Assembly: GCA_017398045.1 (NCBI GenBank)
Contig: JAFQHI010000021.1
Coordinates: forward strand, 1-64,000
DNA from: Alistipes sp.
GTDB lineage: Bacteria > Bacteroidota > Bacteroidia > Bacteroidales > Rikenellaceae
DNA length: 64,000 nucleotides
Direction: 5' to 3'
Each line of letters begins with the position of its first letter. The first letter of the stretch is position 1. Positions 27,340 through 36,158 of this stretch are shown piece by piece. Made by a program: the position numbers and the translations under genes. Below the pieces are notes generated by a model. That model searched no databases. It was not told the origin of the DNA and worked only from the letters and a program-made list of their open reading frames with translations.

Positions 27340-27924
27340 CTACTTCTTGGCTAATTTGTTAAACAATACCATCAGGTAACCCAGCGTCAGGAAGCCACCC
27401 GGAGCCAACACGAATACCAGCGGCATCACATCGGCAATACCCAGCGACACACCAAAGATAGCACCGCTACCCAGAATCTCACGTACGGCACCAATCACGG
27501 TCAGCGCGAGCGTAAAGCCCAAGCCGATACCGATACCGTCGAAAATCGAATCCACGGGCGAATTCTTCGAAGCAAAGGCCTCGGCACGACCCAGGATGAT
27601 GCAGTTCACCACAATCAGCGGAATAAACACACCGAGCGAGGCGTACAAAGCAGGCACGAAGGCCTCCATCAACATCTGGATAATGGTTACGAACGAGGCG
27701 ATAACGACGATGAAAGCGGGGATACGCACCTTATCGGGAATCACGTTCTTAATGAGCGAGATTACGAGGTTCGACATCACGAGTACAGCCATCGTGGCCA
27801 GACCCATACCCATACCGTTCGAGGCCGAGGTGGTCGTACCCAGCGTGGGACACATACCAAGCACCAGCACAAAGACCGGATTGCTCTTCAAAATGCCATT
27901 CAAGGCGATTTGCATCTTATTCAT
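27340..27924 (-). CDS. rnfE: Rnf complex subunit RnfE
   Basis: Membrane subunit homologous to RnfA. The 194 residues contain [20 protein letters not shown] and [12 protein letters not shown], the matching cysteine motifs, and six hydrophobic segments. The frame extends to 28008, but the ATG at 27924 fits the family and overlaps the end of rnfG by 8 bases. Confidence 0.95.
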   Translation of the reverse strand: MNKMQIALNGILKSNPVFVLVLGMCPTLGTTTSASNGMGMGLATMAVLVMSNLVISLIKNVIPDKVRIPAFIVVIASFVTIIQMLMEAFVPALYASLGVFIPLIVVNCIILGRAEAFASKNSPVDSIFDGIGIGLGFTLALTVIGAVREILGSGAIFGVSLGIADVMPLVFVLAPGGFLTLGYLMVLFNKLAKK

Positions 27925-28564
27925 TTTGACCTCCTTCCTGAGCCTCAGGCTCCGTTTGTTCAGCATTCTCGGCCACGGTCGTAGCACCCGAAACACCGTC
28001 GGGAGCATCCTGGCCCGTTACATTCATCATTGCTACACAAGCACGGTTTACAGCATCGAGGTAGGCACGCGACGAAATCGTAGCTGCCGTCAGGGCATCG
28101 ACCTCACCGCCATCCTTCTTCACGCGGAACGTAGCCGTACCCTCCTTGCCCTTCACACCGGCAAGCAGCGGGTTGCCCTCGTCGCACATCTTCGTACCCA
28201 GACCCGGGGTCTCGGCCTGCTGGAGGACATTCACGTTGTTAATCGTGCCGTCGGTCAAGAAACCAACCATCAGCTTCACCACACCGCTGAAGCCCTGCTT
28301 GGTCATCGTCTCCACGGCGTAACCTACAACCTCCTCGCCCTGCTTGGCCGTATAGACCTTGATCGGCATATCGTCAATCTCCAAATCGGTCGTCTCGGTC
28401 GCATCAAATGCGGGAAGCACCTCACCCAGGGCGGCCTCCGTAGCGGCAGCCTTGGCGGCAGCAATCGGCTCTACGGTAATCATGTTCACGGCACCGACAC
28501 CGGCCGATGCAATGAGCGTAATCGTGAAGAGCACGGCTACCATATTAATAAGTGTACTTTTCAT
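27917..28564 (-). CDS. rnfG: Rnf complex subunit RnfG (flavoprotein)
   Basis: Membrane-anchored FMN subunit that relays electrons within Rnf. The 215 residues start with one transmembrane helix (about 5-27) and have an FMN-binding domain. The flavin-attachment region reads DALTAATIS (Asp156-Thr162), with Ala where Gly is usual. A second stretch, DGVSGATT (Asp189-Thr195), matches the attachment pattern better and lies in a 30-residue C-terminal tail that ends Gln/Glu-rich. Which Thr carries FMN cannot be told from sequence. Confidence 0.93.
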   Translation of the reverse strand: MKSTLINMVAVLFTITLIASAGVGAVNMITVEPIAAAKAAATEAALGEVLPAFDATETTDLEIDDMPIKVYTAKQGEEVVGYAVETMTKQGFSGVVKLMVGFLTDGTINNVNVLQQAETPGLGTKMCDEGNPLLAGVKGKEGTATFRVKKDGGEVDALTAATISSRAYLDAVNRACVAMMNVTGQDAPDGVSGATTVAENAEQTEPEAQEGGQNE

Positions 28565-28575
28565 CTCTTCATCCG

Positions 28576-29541
28576 TTATTTTACGCCGAAGCGTTGGGGT
28601 TTCACATACTTGTTAATCAGGGGTACGCAGGCGTTCATGATAAGAATCGCAAACGACATACCCTCGGGATAGGCACCCCACAGACGGATGCACATCGTAA
28701 TCAGACCGATACCCACGGCAAAAATCACACAACCCTTCGTCGTCATGGGCGAGGTTGCGTAGTCCGTAGCCATGAAGATGGCACCGAGCATGGCACCACC
28801 GGCCAATACGTGGAAGAGCGGGAACTGCCACAGCTGGGCGGCATCACCACCGCGCGTCAGGGCCACCACGAAGGCAAATACGGCCATCGTACCCAGCACC
28901 GTAACGGGGATATGCCAGGTAATCACCTTGCGCCACAGGAGGTAAACAAAACCTACCAAGAGGGCAACGGCAGCCACCTCACCAAGCGAACCGGGCATAT
29001 TACCCAACAAGAGGTCGGTCATCGGAAGCTGACCGGCATCCGTACCGAACTTCACGGCAGCCAGCGGCGTGGCTCCCGAAAGGGCGTCCAGCGCGGGGTT
29101 CTCCACCGTGGGGAACGAGGTCATCTGCACGGGATAGGCAATCAAAAGGAATACACGACCTACCAGAGCGGGGTTGAAGGGGTTCTTACCCAGACCGCCG
29201 AAGGTCATCTTGGCCACAGCGATGGCGACAAAGGCACCAATCACCACAATCCACCAGGGAATCGTAGCCGGAAGGTTGAAGGCCAGAAGAACACCCGTAA
29301 CGACAGCCGACCAGTTGCAAATCGTGCAGGCACCCTTGACCACAAATTTCTGAATCAGGTACTCGAACAGCACGCACGCAGCAACCGAGAGAGCCGTCAC
29401 AAAGAGTACATTCAGGCCGAAAACCACCACCGAAACAACCAGCGCGGGCATCAGGGCGATGACAACATCGCGCATGATGGAGGCCGTTGACTGGCTCGAC
29501 TGCACGTGGGGCGACGGCGAGACAATAAGTTTGTTAGCCAT
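28576..29541 (-). CDS. rnfD: Rnf complex subunit RnfD (flavoprotein)
   Basis: Membrane subunit with covalent FMN. The 321 residues form about ten hydrophobic segments. The attachment motif LDALSGATPL predicts FMN on Thr158. GGLGKNPFNPALVGRVF is a further family landmark. It is 11 bases before rnfG in transcription order. Confidence 0.96.
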   Translation of the reverse strand: MANKLIVSPSPHVQSSQSTASIMRDVVIALMPALVVSVVVFGLNVLFVTALSVAACVLFEYLIQKFVVKGACTICNWSAVVTGVLLAFNLPATIPWWIVVIGAFVAIAVAKMTFGGLGKNPFNPALVGRVFLLIAYPVQMTSFPTVENPALDALSGATPLAAVKFGTDAGQLPMTDLLLGNMPGSLGEVAAVALLVGFVYLLWRKVITWHIPVTVLGTMAVFAFVVALTRGGDAAQLWQFPLFHVLAGGAMLGAIFMATDYATSPMTTKGCVIFAVGIGLITMCIRLWGAYPEGMSFAILIMNACVPLINKYVKPQRFGVK

Positions 29542-29562
29542 AGTTTATCTTACTTTTTTTGT

Positions 29563-30912
29563 TTACTTTTTAGGTGCCTGTGCGGCCATGCGTGCGCGAA
29601 TCAGACCCATGACGGTCTGCTTGCCCAAACGCACCCAATCGAGCAGCGGGAGGTAGGCGGGGCAGGTCGATTGGCAGCAACCACACTCGATACACGAGGT
29701 AATCATCTCGGCCTCCATCTGCTCCCACTGACGCTTCTTCGCGAGCTTCGCAAGCAGGTACGGCTCCAGACCCATCGGGCAGGCCGAAACGCACTTGGCG
29801 CACTTCATACACTGACCCGGCTCCTTACGCTCGGCATCCTGACCGCTCATAATCGTAATACCCGAGCAACCCTTCGTAACGGGCGAGGCGAGGTTAATCA
29901 TCGCGCGACCCATCATCGGGCCACCGTTGATGACCTTACCGGCATCCTCGGGCAGACCACCCGCGGCATCGATGAGCGTCTGAATCGGGGTACCCATGCG
30001 CGTGAGGAGGTTCTTCGGCTCCTTCACGCCCTTACCCGTGAGGGTTACGACGCGCTCGATGAGCGGCATATTCTTCTGCACGGCGCGATAGACGGCATAG
30101 GTCGTCGAGGCGTTGCACACCACAGCACCCACATCAATCGGGAGTGCGGGAGGAGGCGGCACCTGACGACCCGTCACAGCTGCGATGAGCTGCTTCTCAC
30201 CACCCTGCGGATACATCACCTTCAACGGCTCGATAACGATACCCTTGAACTTCTTCGAAAGCTCCGTGAGGTGGGCAATGGCATCGGGCTTGTTGTTCTC
30301 GATACCTACGATGGCCTTATCGACACCGATGGCCTTCATCAGAATCTCGACACCGACGAGCATCTCCTCGCCCAGCTCCAACATCGTGCGGTGGTCCGAG
30401 GTGAGGTAAGGCTCGCACTCCACACCGTTGATAATCAGGCACTCGGCCTTCTTTCCGGGAGGAATCGAGAGTTTTACGTGCGTGGGGAACGTAGCACCGC
30501 CCATACCGACGATACCGGCATCCTTAATCTTGGCGATGATGGCAGCCGACTCGAGCGTACACTCGCGCTTCAGCTCCGTCGAGCGGTCGATTGTCTCTAC
30601 CCACTCGTCACCCTCACGCTTGATGGTAATCATCATCTGGCGCAGACCCTGACCATTCTCGACCATATCGACCGACTGCACAGTACCCGAAATGGGGCTG
30701 TGGATGTTGGCCGACATGAAGCCCGTAGCCTCGGCGATGAGCTGGCCCGTGAGGACCTTATCGCCCTTGGCCACCTTGGCCGTAGCAGGTGCGCCGATAT
30801 GTTGGCCGAGCGGAATCTGCACCACCTCGGGAAGAGGCAGCACCTCGATTGCCTTGGCGCGGCTCAGCTTATTTTCCTGCGGATGAACTCCGCCCATGGG
30901 AAATGTCTTCAT
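29563..30912 (-). CDS. rnfC: Rnf complex subunit RnfC (NADH site)
   Basis: Peripheral subunit that binds FMN and NADH. The 449 residues have the soluble NADH/FMN domain (MGGATFPTHVKLSIP near residue 140), a SLBB-like region, and two ferredoxin-type 4Fe-4S motifs near residues 372 and 412 (CMKCAKCVSACP and CIECGCCQSTCP). It is 21 bases before rnfD in transcription order. Confidence 0.96.
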   Translation of the reverse strand: MKTFPMGGVHPQENKLSRAKAIEVLPLPEVVQIPLGQHIGAPATAKVAKGDKVLTGQLIAEATGFMSANIHSPISGTVQSVDMVENGQGLRQMMITIKREGDEWVETIDRSTELKRECTLESAAIIAKIKDAGIVGMGGATFPTHVKLSIPPGKKAECLIINGVECEPYLTSDHRTMLELGEEMLVGVEILMKAIGVDKAIVGIENNKPDAIAHLTELSKKFKGIVIEPLKVMYPQGGEKQLIAAVTGRQVPPPPALPIDVGAVVCNASTTYAVYRAVQKNMPLIERVVTLTGKGVKEPKNLLTRMGTPIQTLIDAAGGLPEDAGKVINGGPMMGRAMINLASPVTKGCSGITIMSGQDAERKEPGQCMKCAKCVSACPMGLEPYLLAKLAKKRQWEQMEAEMITSCIECGCCQSTCPAYLPLLDWVRLGKQTVMGLIRARMAAQAPKK

Positions 30913-30948
30913 ATCTTGCGTTTTTCGTTTATTGACTGTTTAACGGGA

Positions 30949-32001
30949 TTAGCGCATATACTTCAGCGGCTTGAGACCCGACTCCTTCAGGGCGACAACA
31001 GCACCCTCCACCGACTTGTCGGCCTTCGACTCCATCACCGCCTTCTTGGCATTGAGGAGCATCAGGGGGTTCGTACCCGACGCCTTCAGGGCAATCGTTG
31101 CGGGACCCTCCACAGCCTTCGGAGCGGCAGCAGCGGCAGCAGCCTTCGGAGCAGCAGCCGGAGCGGCCTTCGGAGCCTTCGGCAGCGGTTCCATACCTAC
31201 GAGCTTGATGGCACCGGTCGGACACTCGTTCACGCACTTGCGGCAGAGCTTACACTTTGCGGGGTCGATGTAGGCCAGATTACCCTCCACGGTGATGGCA
31301 CCAAACGGGCAGACCTTCTCGCACTTACCGCAACCGATACAGCCGGCCTTGCAGGCCTTCATCACGGCAGCACCCTTGTCCTTCGAAACACACGACACAT
31401 AGACCGCGCGATTCTTCGGCCACTTCTTGCGCAGCTCAATCACGCGCTTCGGGCAGGCCTTGACGCAAGCACCGCAAGCGGTACACTTGTCGGGATCCAC
31501 CTCCGGAAGACCGGTTGTCGGGTTAATCGTGATGGCACCGAACGTACAAACGTCGGCGCAATCGCCATAGCCCAAACAGCCAAAAGCACATCCCGTCTCA
31601 CCCACATAGAGCGAAGCGGCCACGGCGCACGACTTGGCACCGTCGAACTTGTTCGTGCGGGGACGCTTCTCACACGTACCACCGCAACGAATCGTTGCCG
31701 TCTGCGGTTCCTTCTCGGCAGCAGCCTTACCCAGGTAGGCAGCCACGGCTTTCATCGTGTCGCCACCACCCACGGGGCAGAACAGTGCGGAGATGTCATC
31801 GCGCTTCACGAGAGCCTCCGAGAGACCACGGCAACCTGCGAAACCGCAACCACCGCAGTTAGCTCCGGGGAGCATCTTCTCCACCTCGTCGATACGCGGG
31901 TCTTCCTCCACCTTGAACTTCTGGGCCACAAAGTAGAGAATTACCGCAGCGAGGATTCCTAACACACACAGTGTCAGGATTGTGTAAAATAATACCTCCA
32001 T
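30949..32001 (-). CDS. rnfB: Rnf complex subunit RnfB, extended C terminus
   Basis: Ferredoxin-docking subunit. The 350 residues start with a transmembrane helix (about 5-27), then the NCGGCGFAGC cluster closed by FCPVGG, then several 4Fe-4S motifs (CTACGACVKACP, CIGCGKCEKVCP, CKLCRKCVNECP and a more irregular CAFGCLGYGDCADVC). From about residue 270 an Ala/Pro-rich linker leads to an extension with two similar segments, IALKASGTNPL and VALKESGLKPL. This makes it longer than the short proteobacterial RsxB. It starts at the base after the rseC stop. Confidence 0.95.
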   Translation of the reverse strand: MEVLFYTILTLCVLGILAAVILYFVAQKFKVEEDPRIDEVEKMLPGANCGGCGFAGCRGLSEALVKRDDISALFCPVGGGDTMKAVAAYLGKAAAEKEPQTATIRCGGTCEKRPRTNKFDGAKSCAVAASLYVGETGCAFGCLGYGDCADVCTFGAITINPTTGLPEVDPDKCTACGACVKACPKRVIELRKKWPKNRAVYVSCVSKDKGAAVMKACKAGCIGCGKCEKVCPFGAITVEGNLAYIDPAKCKLCRKCVNECPTGAIKLVGMEPLPKAPKAAPAAAPKAAAAAAAPKAVEGPATIALKASGTNPLMLLNAKKAVMESKADKSVEGAVVALKESGLKPLKYMR

Positions 32002-32424
32002 TTAATTGTTTGTTGTTATTGTGAATTGAATTGTTTGTTCAATCTTATTTCTAAAGAGCCACAATGCACCGTAGTAGAGTGCCAAAGCGGCTATTGCATA
32101 CAAAATTGCCACACCTTCCTGCACCTTCAACACCTCGATGGCAAGCACCAATGCGGCAAGCAAGACCACCAACGCTCCTCCATAGGCCAGGCCGACAGCC
32201 TTCATGCCGACGCGCTGTTTCACACCCACAAGCACCGCATCACCGGCCTTGTAGTCGTTCCATTGCGGGGTATAGACCTCAACCAGCTTCTCCGTAGCCT
32301 CGGCCAGTCCGCAAGCCTGCTTTGCCGCACACGAGCCACACGCACTGCGCGAGGTGATGCGCACCACCACCTTGCCCTTTTCGATGCGCTCTACCGTACC
32401 GCTATGTTGAATCTCCGTGGCCAT
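32002..32424 (-). CDS. rseC: RseC/MucC family protein of the Rnf operon
   Basis: Small membrane protein often encoded with Rnf, linked in E. coli to SoxR reduction. The 140 residues have an N-terminal cytoplasmic domain with four cysteines (ACGSCAAKQACG counts three of them in C-x2-C-x4-C spacing) and two hydrophobic segments near residues 72-110. It is the first gene of rseC-rnfBCDGEA. I see no strong promoter before it, so it may be read from nadE. Confidence 0.88.
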   Translation of the reverse strand: MATEIQHSGTVERIEKGKVVVRITSRSACGSCAAKQACGLAEATEKLVEVYTPQWNDYKAGDAVLVGVKQRVGMKAVGLAYGGALVVLLAALVLAIEVLKVQEGVAILYAIAALALYYGALWLFRNKIEQTIQFTITTNN

Positions 32425-32560
32425 TTTTGCAGTTGAAAGTTGAAAATTGAGAGTTAAAAGTTAAAATTTTCTTCTCTTTTCCTCTCTTCTCTTATCCTCT
32501 CTTTGCTCTTTGCTCTTTGCTCTTTGCTCTTTCCTCTTTCCCCTCTCCTCTTTCCTCTTC
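32425..32560. repeat. Pyrimidine-rich gap with a 7-bp tandem array
   Basis: The gap between nadE and rseC is almost entirely pyrimidine on the plus strand and includes about four tandem copies of tttgctc (32501-32532). Similar purine-rich AAGAGGAAAG stretches occur at 42220-42250 and 56340-56375. No promoter is visible. Confidence 0.7.
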
Positions 32561-34138
32561 TTAATCGCCGTACTTGTTCGTCAGGGGCATCAGACGCTCA
32601 TGGCCGAAGGCGCAGGTCGAAAGGCGCAACACGGGCGGGAATTGATAACGCTTCTTCTCGTTGCGCATAATCATCGCGTGAATCTTCTCTACAACCTCCG
32701 AGTCGAAACCGGCATTGATAATCTCCTCGCGATGCTGGCTCTCCTCAATCATGCGATAGAGGATGGCATCCACCACCTCATACGGAGGCAGGATATCGCT
32801 ATCCTTTTGGCCGATGTGCAGCTCCGACGAAGGCTCTTTAGCCAGGATGTTCTCGGGGATGACATTGTTATGCAACGTATTGATGTAGCGAGCGATGTCG
32901 TACATTTCGCTCTTGTAGATATCGCCCGTGGGGCTGAAGGCACCGGCCGTATCGCCATACAGCGTACAAAGGCCGAGCGCGTTTTCACTCTTATTCGACG
33001 AGTTGAGCAACATATAACCCGTCTTATTTTGCAGGGCCATCAGCAACACCGTGCGGATACGGGTTTGGATGTTCTCCTCCGTAAAGTCGAACTCCGTACC
33101 GCCGATGACCGGCTTTAGGGTGTCGAGTACCGAGCTGTAGATAGCCGAGATGGGAATCACGTTGTAGCTGATGCCCAACCCCTCGGCCAAGGCCTTGGCG
33201 TCCTCGACCGACATATCGGGCGAGAAGGGCGAGGGCATCAACAGGGCATGTACATTCTCCTTACCCAACGCCTCGACGGCCATGCAGGCCACCACGGCCG
33301 AGTCGATACCACCCGACAGACCCACGCAGGCCTTTTGATAGCCGTTCTTGTGGTAGTAATCCTTCAGACCCATGCAGGCGGCACGATAGACCAGCGAGGT
33401 GCGATTCATCGACTCGGGCAGCCCGATAACGGAATGCTCGACCTCGGTATCATAGATGGCAAAATCCTCCTCGAAGCTCTTCAGCAGCAGCACCGGCTCA
33501 CCCTTGCGGTTAATCACACCCGACGAACCGTCATAGACAATCTCGGTCGAACCGCCCACCTGGTTAATCAGCACAATCTCCTTGCCCTCGACAAAGGCGA
33601 GGTTACGCATCGTCTCATAACGGTAGCGAAGGCTGCCACGGCTGTATTTGCGGGCATTGATGGAGAGAATCACCTCGGCCGAGCGGTCAATCTCATCGAC
33701 ACGACGCAGGTCGTCGCCTACGACAATCATGCACTTATGCCCCTTGATGGTGACACACTCAAAGCCCTTGGCCGAATTCAGGAAGCCCATCTCGCGACGT
33801 GCCGAGATGTGCTGTTTGCCGACATAGCGGGTAATCTCGCCATGCTCCATCACCACGGCGGCACTAATCGTACCCTCGGCCGTCAGGACGGGCGAGCCGA
33901 CGACGGCAGCGATGCCGTTGCAATGCGAGGCAATCTCTTCGAGGGCCTCTTCGCACAATTCGAGAAAGGTTGTTTTACGCAACAAATCGAAGGCGGGGGT
34001 TCCGCTCACTGCCTGCTCGGCAAAAAGGACTAAATCGGCACCTTCGGTTTTGGCTCTTTGGAGTGCATTGACAATCTTCGAGCAGTTGCCCTCAATATCG
34101 CCAATCGTATAATTTAACTGGGCCAGCGCAATTCTCAT
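32561..34138 (-). CDS. nadE: NAD+ synthase, glutaminase nucleophile lost
   Basis: Final step of NAD synthesis: amidates deamido-NAD using ATP. The 525 residues have an N-terminal nitrilase-like domain and a C-terminal synthetase with the ATP loop GLSGGIDSAVVA near residue 280. In glutamine-dependent enzymes the nitrilase triad is Glu-Lys-Cys. Here Glu41 (LFAEQA) and a Lys (Lys108, VGKQHI) remain, but the nucleophile motif, normally ICEDLW, reads VGDDLR, with Gly141 for Cys. The synthetase half looks intact. I infer an enzyme that uses free ammonia and keeps the N-terminal domain for structure. This is the second amidotransferase in the window to have lost its cysteine. Confidence 0.93.
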   Translation of the reverse strand: MRIALAQLNYTIGDIEGNCSKIVNALQRAKTEGADLVLFAEQAVSGTPAFDLLRKTTFLELCEEALEEIASHCNGIAAVVGSPVLTAEGTISAAVVMEHGEITRYVGKQHISARREMGFLNSAKGFECVTIKGHKCMIVVGDDLRRVDEIDRSAEVILSINARKYSRGSLRYRYETMRNLAFVEGKEIVLINQVGGSTEIVYDGSSGVINRKGEPVLLLKSFEEDFAIYDTEVEHSVIGLPESMNRTSLVYRAACMGLKDYYHKNGYQKACVGLSGGIDSAVVACMAVEALGKENVHALLMPSPFSPDMSVEDAKALAEGLGISYNVIPISAIYSSVLDTLKPVIGGTEFDFTEENIQTRIRTVLLMALQNKTGYMLLNSSNKSENALGLCTLYGDTAGAFSPTGDIYKSEMYDIARYINTLHNNVIPENILAKEPSSELHIGQKDSDILPPYEVVDAILYRMIEESQHREEIINAGFDSEVVEKIHAMIMRNEKKRYQFPPVLRLSTCAFGHERLMPLTNKYGD

Positions 34139-34176
34139 GGTGGAAACAGTTTAGAGTAGTTCGGTTGATAACTTCG

Positions 34177-34184
34177 CAAAGTTA
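34177..34184 (-). promoter_or_regulatory. Promoter -7 box of nadE
   Basis: TAACTTTG on the minus strand, 38 bases before the nadE ATG. Confidence 0.65.
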
Positions 34185-34272
34185 GCGTTTTATTTCTAAA
34201 GTTGGAAATAAAAGGCTCTTTAATCTACGATTAAAAGGCGTTTTTCGGTCGCTTTTTCCGCCCAAGGAGAAA

Positions 34273-34309
34273 AAAAATGAGTCGAAGCAAAATGCCTCGA
34301 CTCATTTTT
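34273..34309 (-). terminator. Terminator after the zinc-ribbon protein gene
   Basis: AAAATGAGTCGA pairs with TCGACTCATTTT, with seven or more T following on the minus strand. Confidence 0.85.
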
Positions 34310-34330
34310 CGGTCATTCGAGCGAACTTTC

Positions 34331-35092
34331 CTACTCGGTCATCTCCTCGGGGTCAGCCACCAGAATACGGCCGCAGTACTCGCAGATGATGATTTTCTTA
34401 CCCTGGCGAATATCGGCCTGACGCTGGGGAGGAATGTGGTTGAAGCAACCACCGCAGGCGTCACGTTTCACCGTAACGACAGCCATGCCGTTGCGCACGT
34501 TCTTGCGGATGCGGTTGTAGGCCACCATCAGACGCTCGTCAATCTTCTTCTTGGCCTCCTCGGCCTGTGCCTCGAACTCGGCCACCTGGGGAGCCGTCTC
34601 GGCCTCGATGCCCTCCAGCTCCTCACGCTTGAGTTTAAGGTCGGCACCACGCTCGGCTGCAATGGCCTCGGCATCCTCCAGCTGGAGCTTCTTGCCCTTC
34701 ATGGCACCGGCATACTCGCGCAGACGCTTCTCGGCCAACTCAATCTCAAGCTCCTGATACTCAATCTCCTTCGTGATGGCATCGTACTCGCGGTTGTTGC
34801 GCACGTTGTTCTGCTGCTCCTTGTAGTTGCCAATCATGATTTTGGCCTGGTCCACCTCGCGTTTGCGTTGCTTGGTGAGGGTGTTCAGCTCCTCGATTTC
34901 GGCATTGATGTTGTCGATTCGCGTCTGCAAACCGGCCATCTCATCCTCGAGGTCCTGCACCTCCAAAGGCAGCTCGCCCTTCACTTTGTTGATTGCGTCG
35001 ATTTTGCTGTCGATTTTCTGCATCTCGTAGAGAGCCATAATCTTCTCCTGCATCGAATAATCCACTTCGGCAGTCTTCTTCTGTGTAGCCAT
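34331..35092 (-). CDS. Coiled-coil protein with C4 zinc ribbon (CdsZ-like)
   Basis: The 253 residues are a long coiled coil (about 15-180, heptad-rich with many Glu/Lys/Leu) and a C-terminal zinc ribbon with two C-x2-C pairs, CGGCFNHIPP and CEYCGRIL. This is the layout of the PF02591 family, found in many bacteria; a role in nucleic-acid or RNA-associated processes has been suggested but is not clear. It follows the NIF3 gene by 21 bases, a common pairing in Bacteroidota. Confidence 0.88.
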   Translation of the reverse strand: MATQKKTAEVDYSMQEKIMALYEMQKIDSKIDAINKVKGELPLEVQDLEDEMAGLQTRIDNINAEIEELNTLTKQRKREVDQAKIMIGNYKEQQNNVRNNREYDAITKEIEYQELEIELAEKRLREYAGAMKGKKLQLEDAEAIAAERGADLKLKREELEGIEAETAPQVAEFEAQAEEAKKKIDERLMVAYNRIRKNVRNGMAVVTVKRDACGGCFNHIPPQRQADIRQGKKIIICEYCGRILVADPEEMTE

Positions 35093-35113
35093 TATGTCGT
35101 ATTTTTAGTTGTC

Positions 35114-35899
35114 CTAAAAGAGGTAATTCACGGGGTTTTGAGTAGCTTCACTCCTCAAGACTGCAAAGGTACGTAATTTTTTTGATAAAATCTCAAATAA
35201 AATTTCAATTGCGCAGTATTCGCTCTCAAAATGGCCCACATCGGCCACCGTAAGTCCCCCTTCGGGGGCCATAAAATCGTTGTATTTAAGGTCGGCCGTA
35301 AGGTAAAGGTCGGCACCGGCACGCTGTGCCAGCGCAATCATCGAACCGCCCGAGCCGGTGCAAATCGCCACGCGACGCACCTCCGCGGAGGCGATACGGC
35401 TGTGACGGATACAGCGACACGAGAGTGTTTGAGCCACCTTGCGCAGATAGGTTTCGGTCGGCACGGGTTGCGCCAATTCACCCACGACGCCGAAGCCGAC
35501 CCCTTCGATGCGCTCGTTGGGTTCGAGCAAGGTGCAATTTTCGACCCCCAGCATCGCAGCCAGACGGAAGCTCATCCCTTCGGGTGCGCTGTCAAGATTG
35601 GTATGGCAGGCGTAGAGGGCAACCCCGCGACGAATCGCCTCCTCGACACACCGTTCGACCACCGACGAGGAGTTGAGCCGTTTGAGCGGATGGAAGATGA
35701 TGGGATGGTGGGTGATTATCAGGCCACAGCCACGCTCGACGGCCTCTTCAATGACCGCCTCGGTGACATCGACCGCCAACAGCACGGCCTCGACCTCATC
35801 GTCCGGACGACCGACAACCAGACCGGCATTGTCATACGATGCCTGCCAACCAAGCGGGGCAAAGGATTCGATAACGGAGGTTATTTCTTTGATTTTCAT
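35114..35899 (-). CDS. NIF3-like dinuclear metal protein
   Basis: Conserved toroidal hexamer family (YbgI/NIF3), sometimes labelled GTP cyclohydrolase I type 2, with no firmly settled function. The 261 residues carry the metal-site motifs: ITHHPIIFHPLKRL near residue 60, ACHTNLDSAPEGM near residue 97, and GHFESEYCAIEIL near residue 225. The version lacks the long central insertion of some homologues. Confidence 0.9.
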   Translation of the reverse strand: MKIKEITSVIESFAPLGWQASYDNAGLVVGRPDDEVEAVLLAVDVTEAVIEEAVERGCGLIITHHPIIFHPLKRLNSSSVVERCVEEAIRRGVALYACHTNLDSAPEGMSFRLAAMLGVENCTLLEPNERIEGVGFGVVGELAQPVPTETYLRKVAQTLSCRCIRHSRIASAEVRRVAICTGSGGSMIALAQRAGADLYLTADLKYNDFMAPEGGLTVADVGHFESEYCAIEILFEILSKKLRTFAVLRSEATQNPVNYLF

Positions 35900-35908
35900 G
35901 GTTTTTGT

Positions 35909-36005
35909 TTAAGGGTGGCTAAAGGGGGCTAAAGGCTGCTAAAGGCTGCTAAAGGGAAACCTTAAGGTACTTTCAGGCACCTTAAGCACCCTTAAGGCAC
36001 TTTAC
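35909..36005. repeat. 10-bp period CTAAAGG/CTTAAGG array (copy 4)
   Basis: About nine units in 10-bp register, first taaaggg-type, then cttaagg-type, between the NIF3 gene and a long palindrome, the same order of repeat types as in the carB-pyrK gap. Confidence 0.85.
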
Positions 36006-36033
36006 TTACGAACAATTCCTAAGCACCAAAACC

Positions 36034-36158
36034 GTTTTTTGATTTTAGAGGAGCAGATTTTTCACTTCGCGTAGTAGGGCAAGGCAGGAGCATACTTACG
36101 TATGTGACTGTCTTGGCCTGCGAGGGAAGTGGAAAATATGCCCTATAAAATCGAAAAA
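36034..36158. repeat. Long palindrome element, type A (copy 2)
   Basis: Outer arms GTTTTTTGATTTTA and TAAAATCGAAAAAC, then CACTTC with GAAGTG, GGCAAGGCAG with CTGTCTTGGCC, and core GCATAC-ttac-GTATG. The outer arms match the element at 1931-2055, the core matches the type B elements. It ends at the base before the MerR stop codon. Confidence 0.85.
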
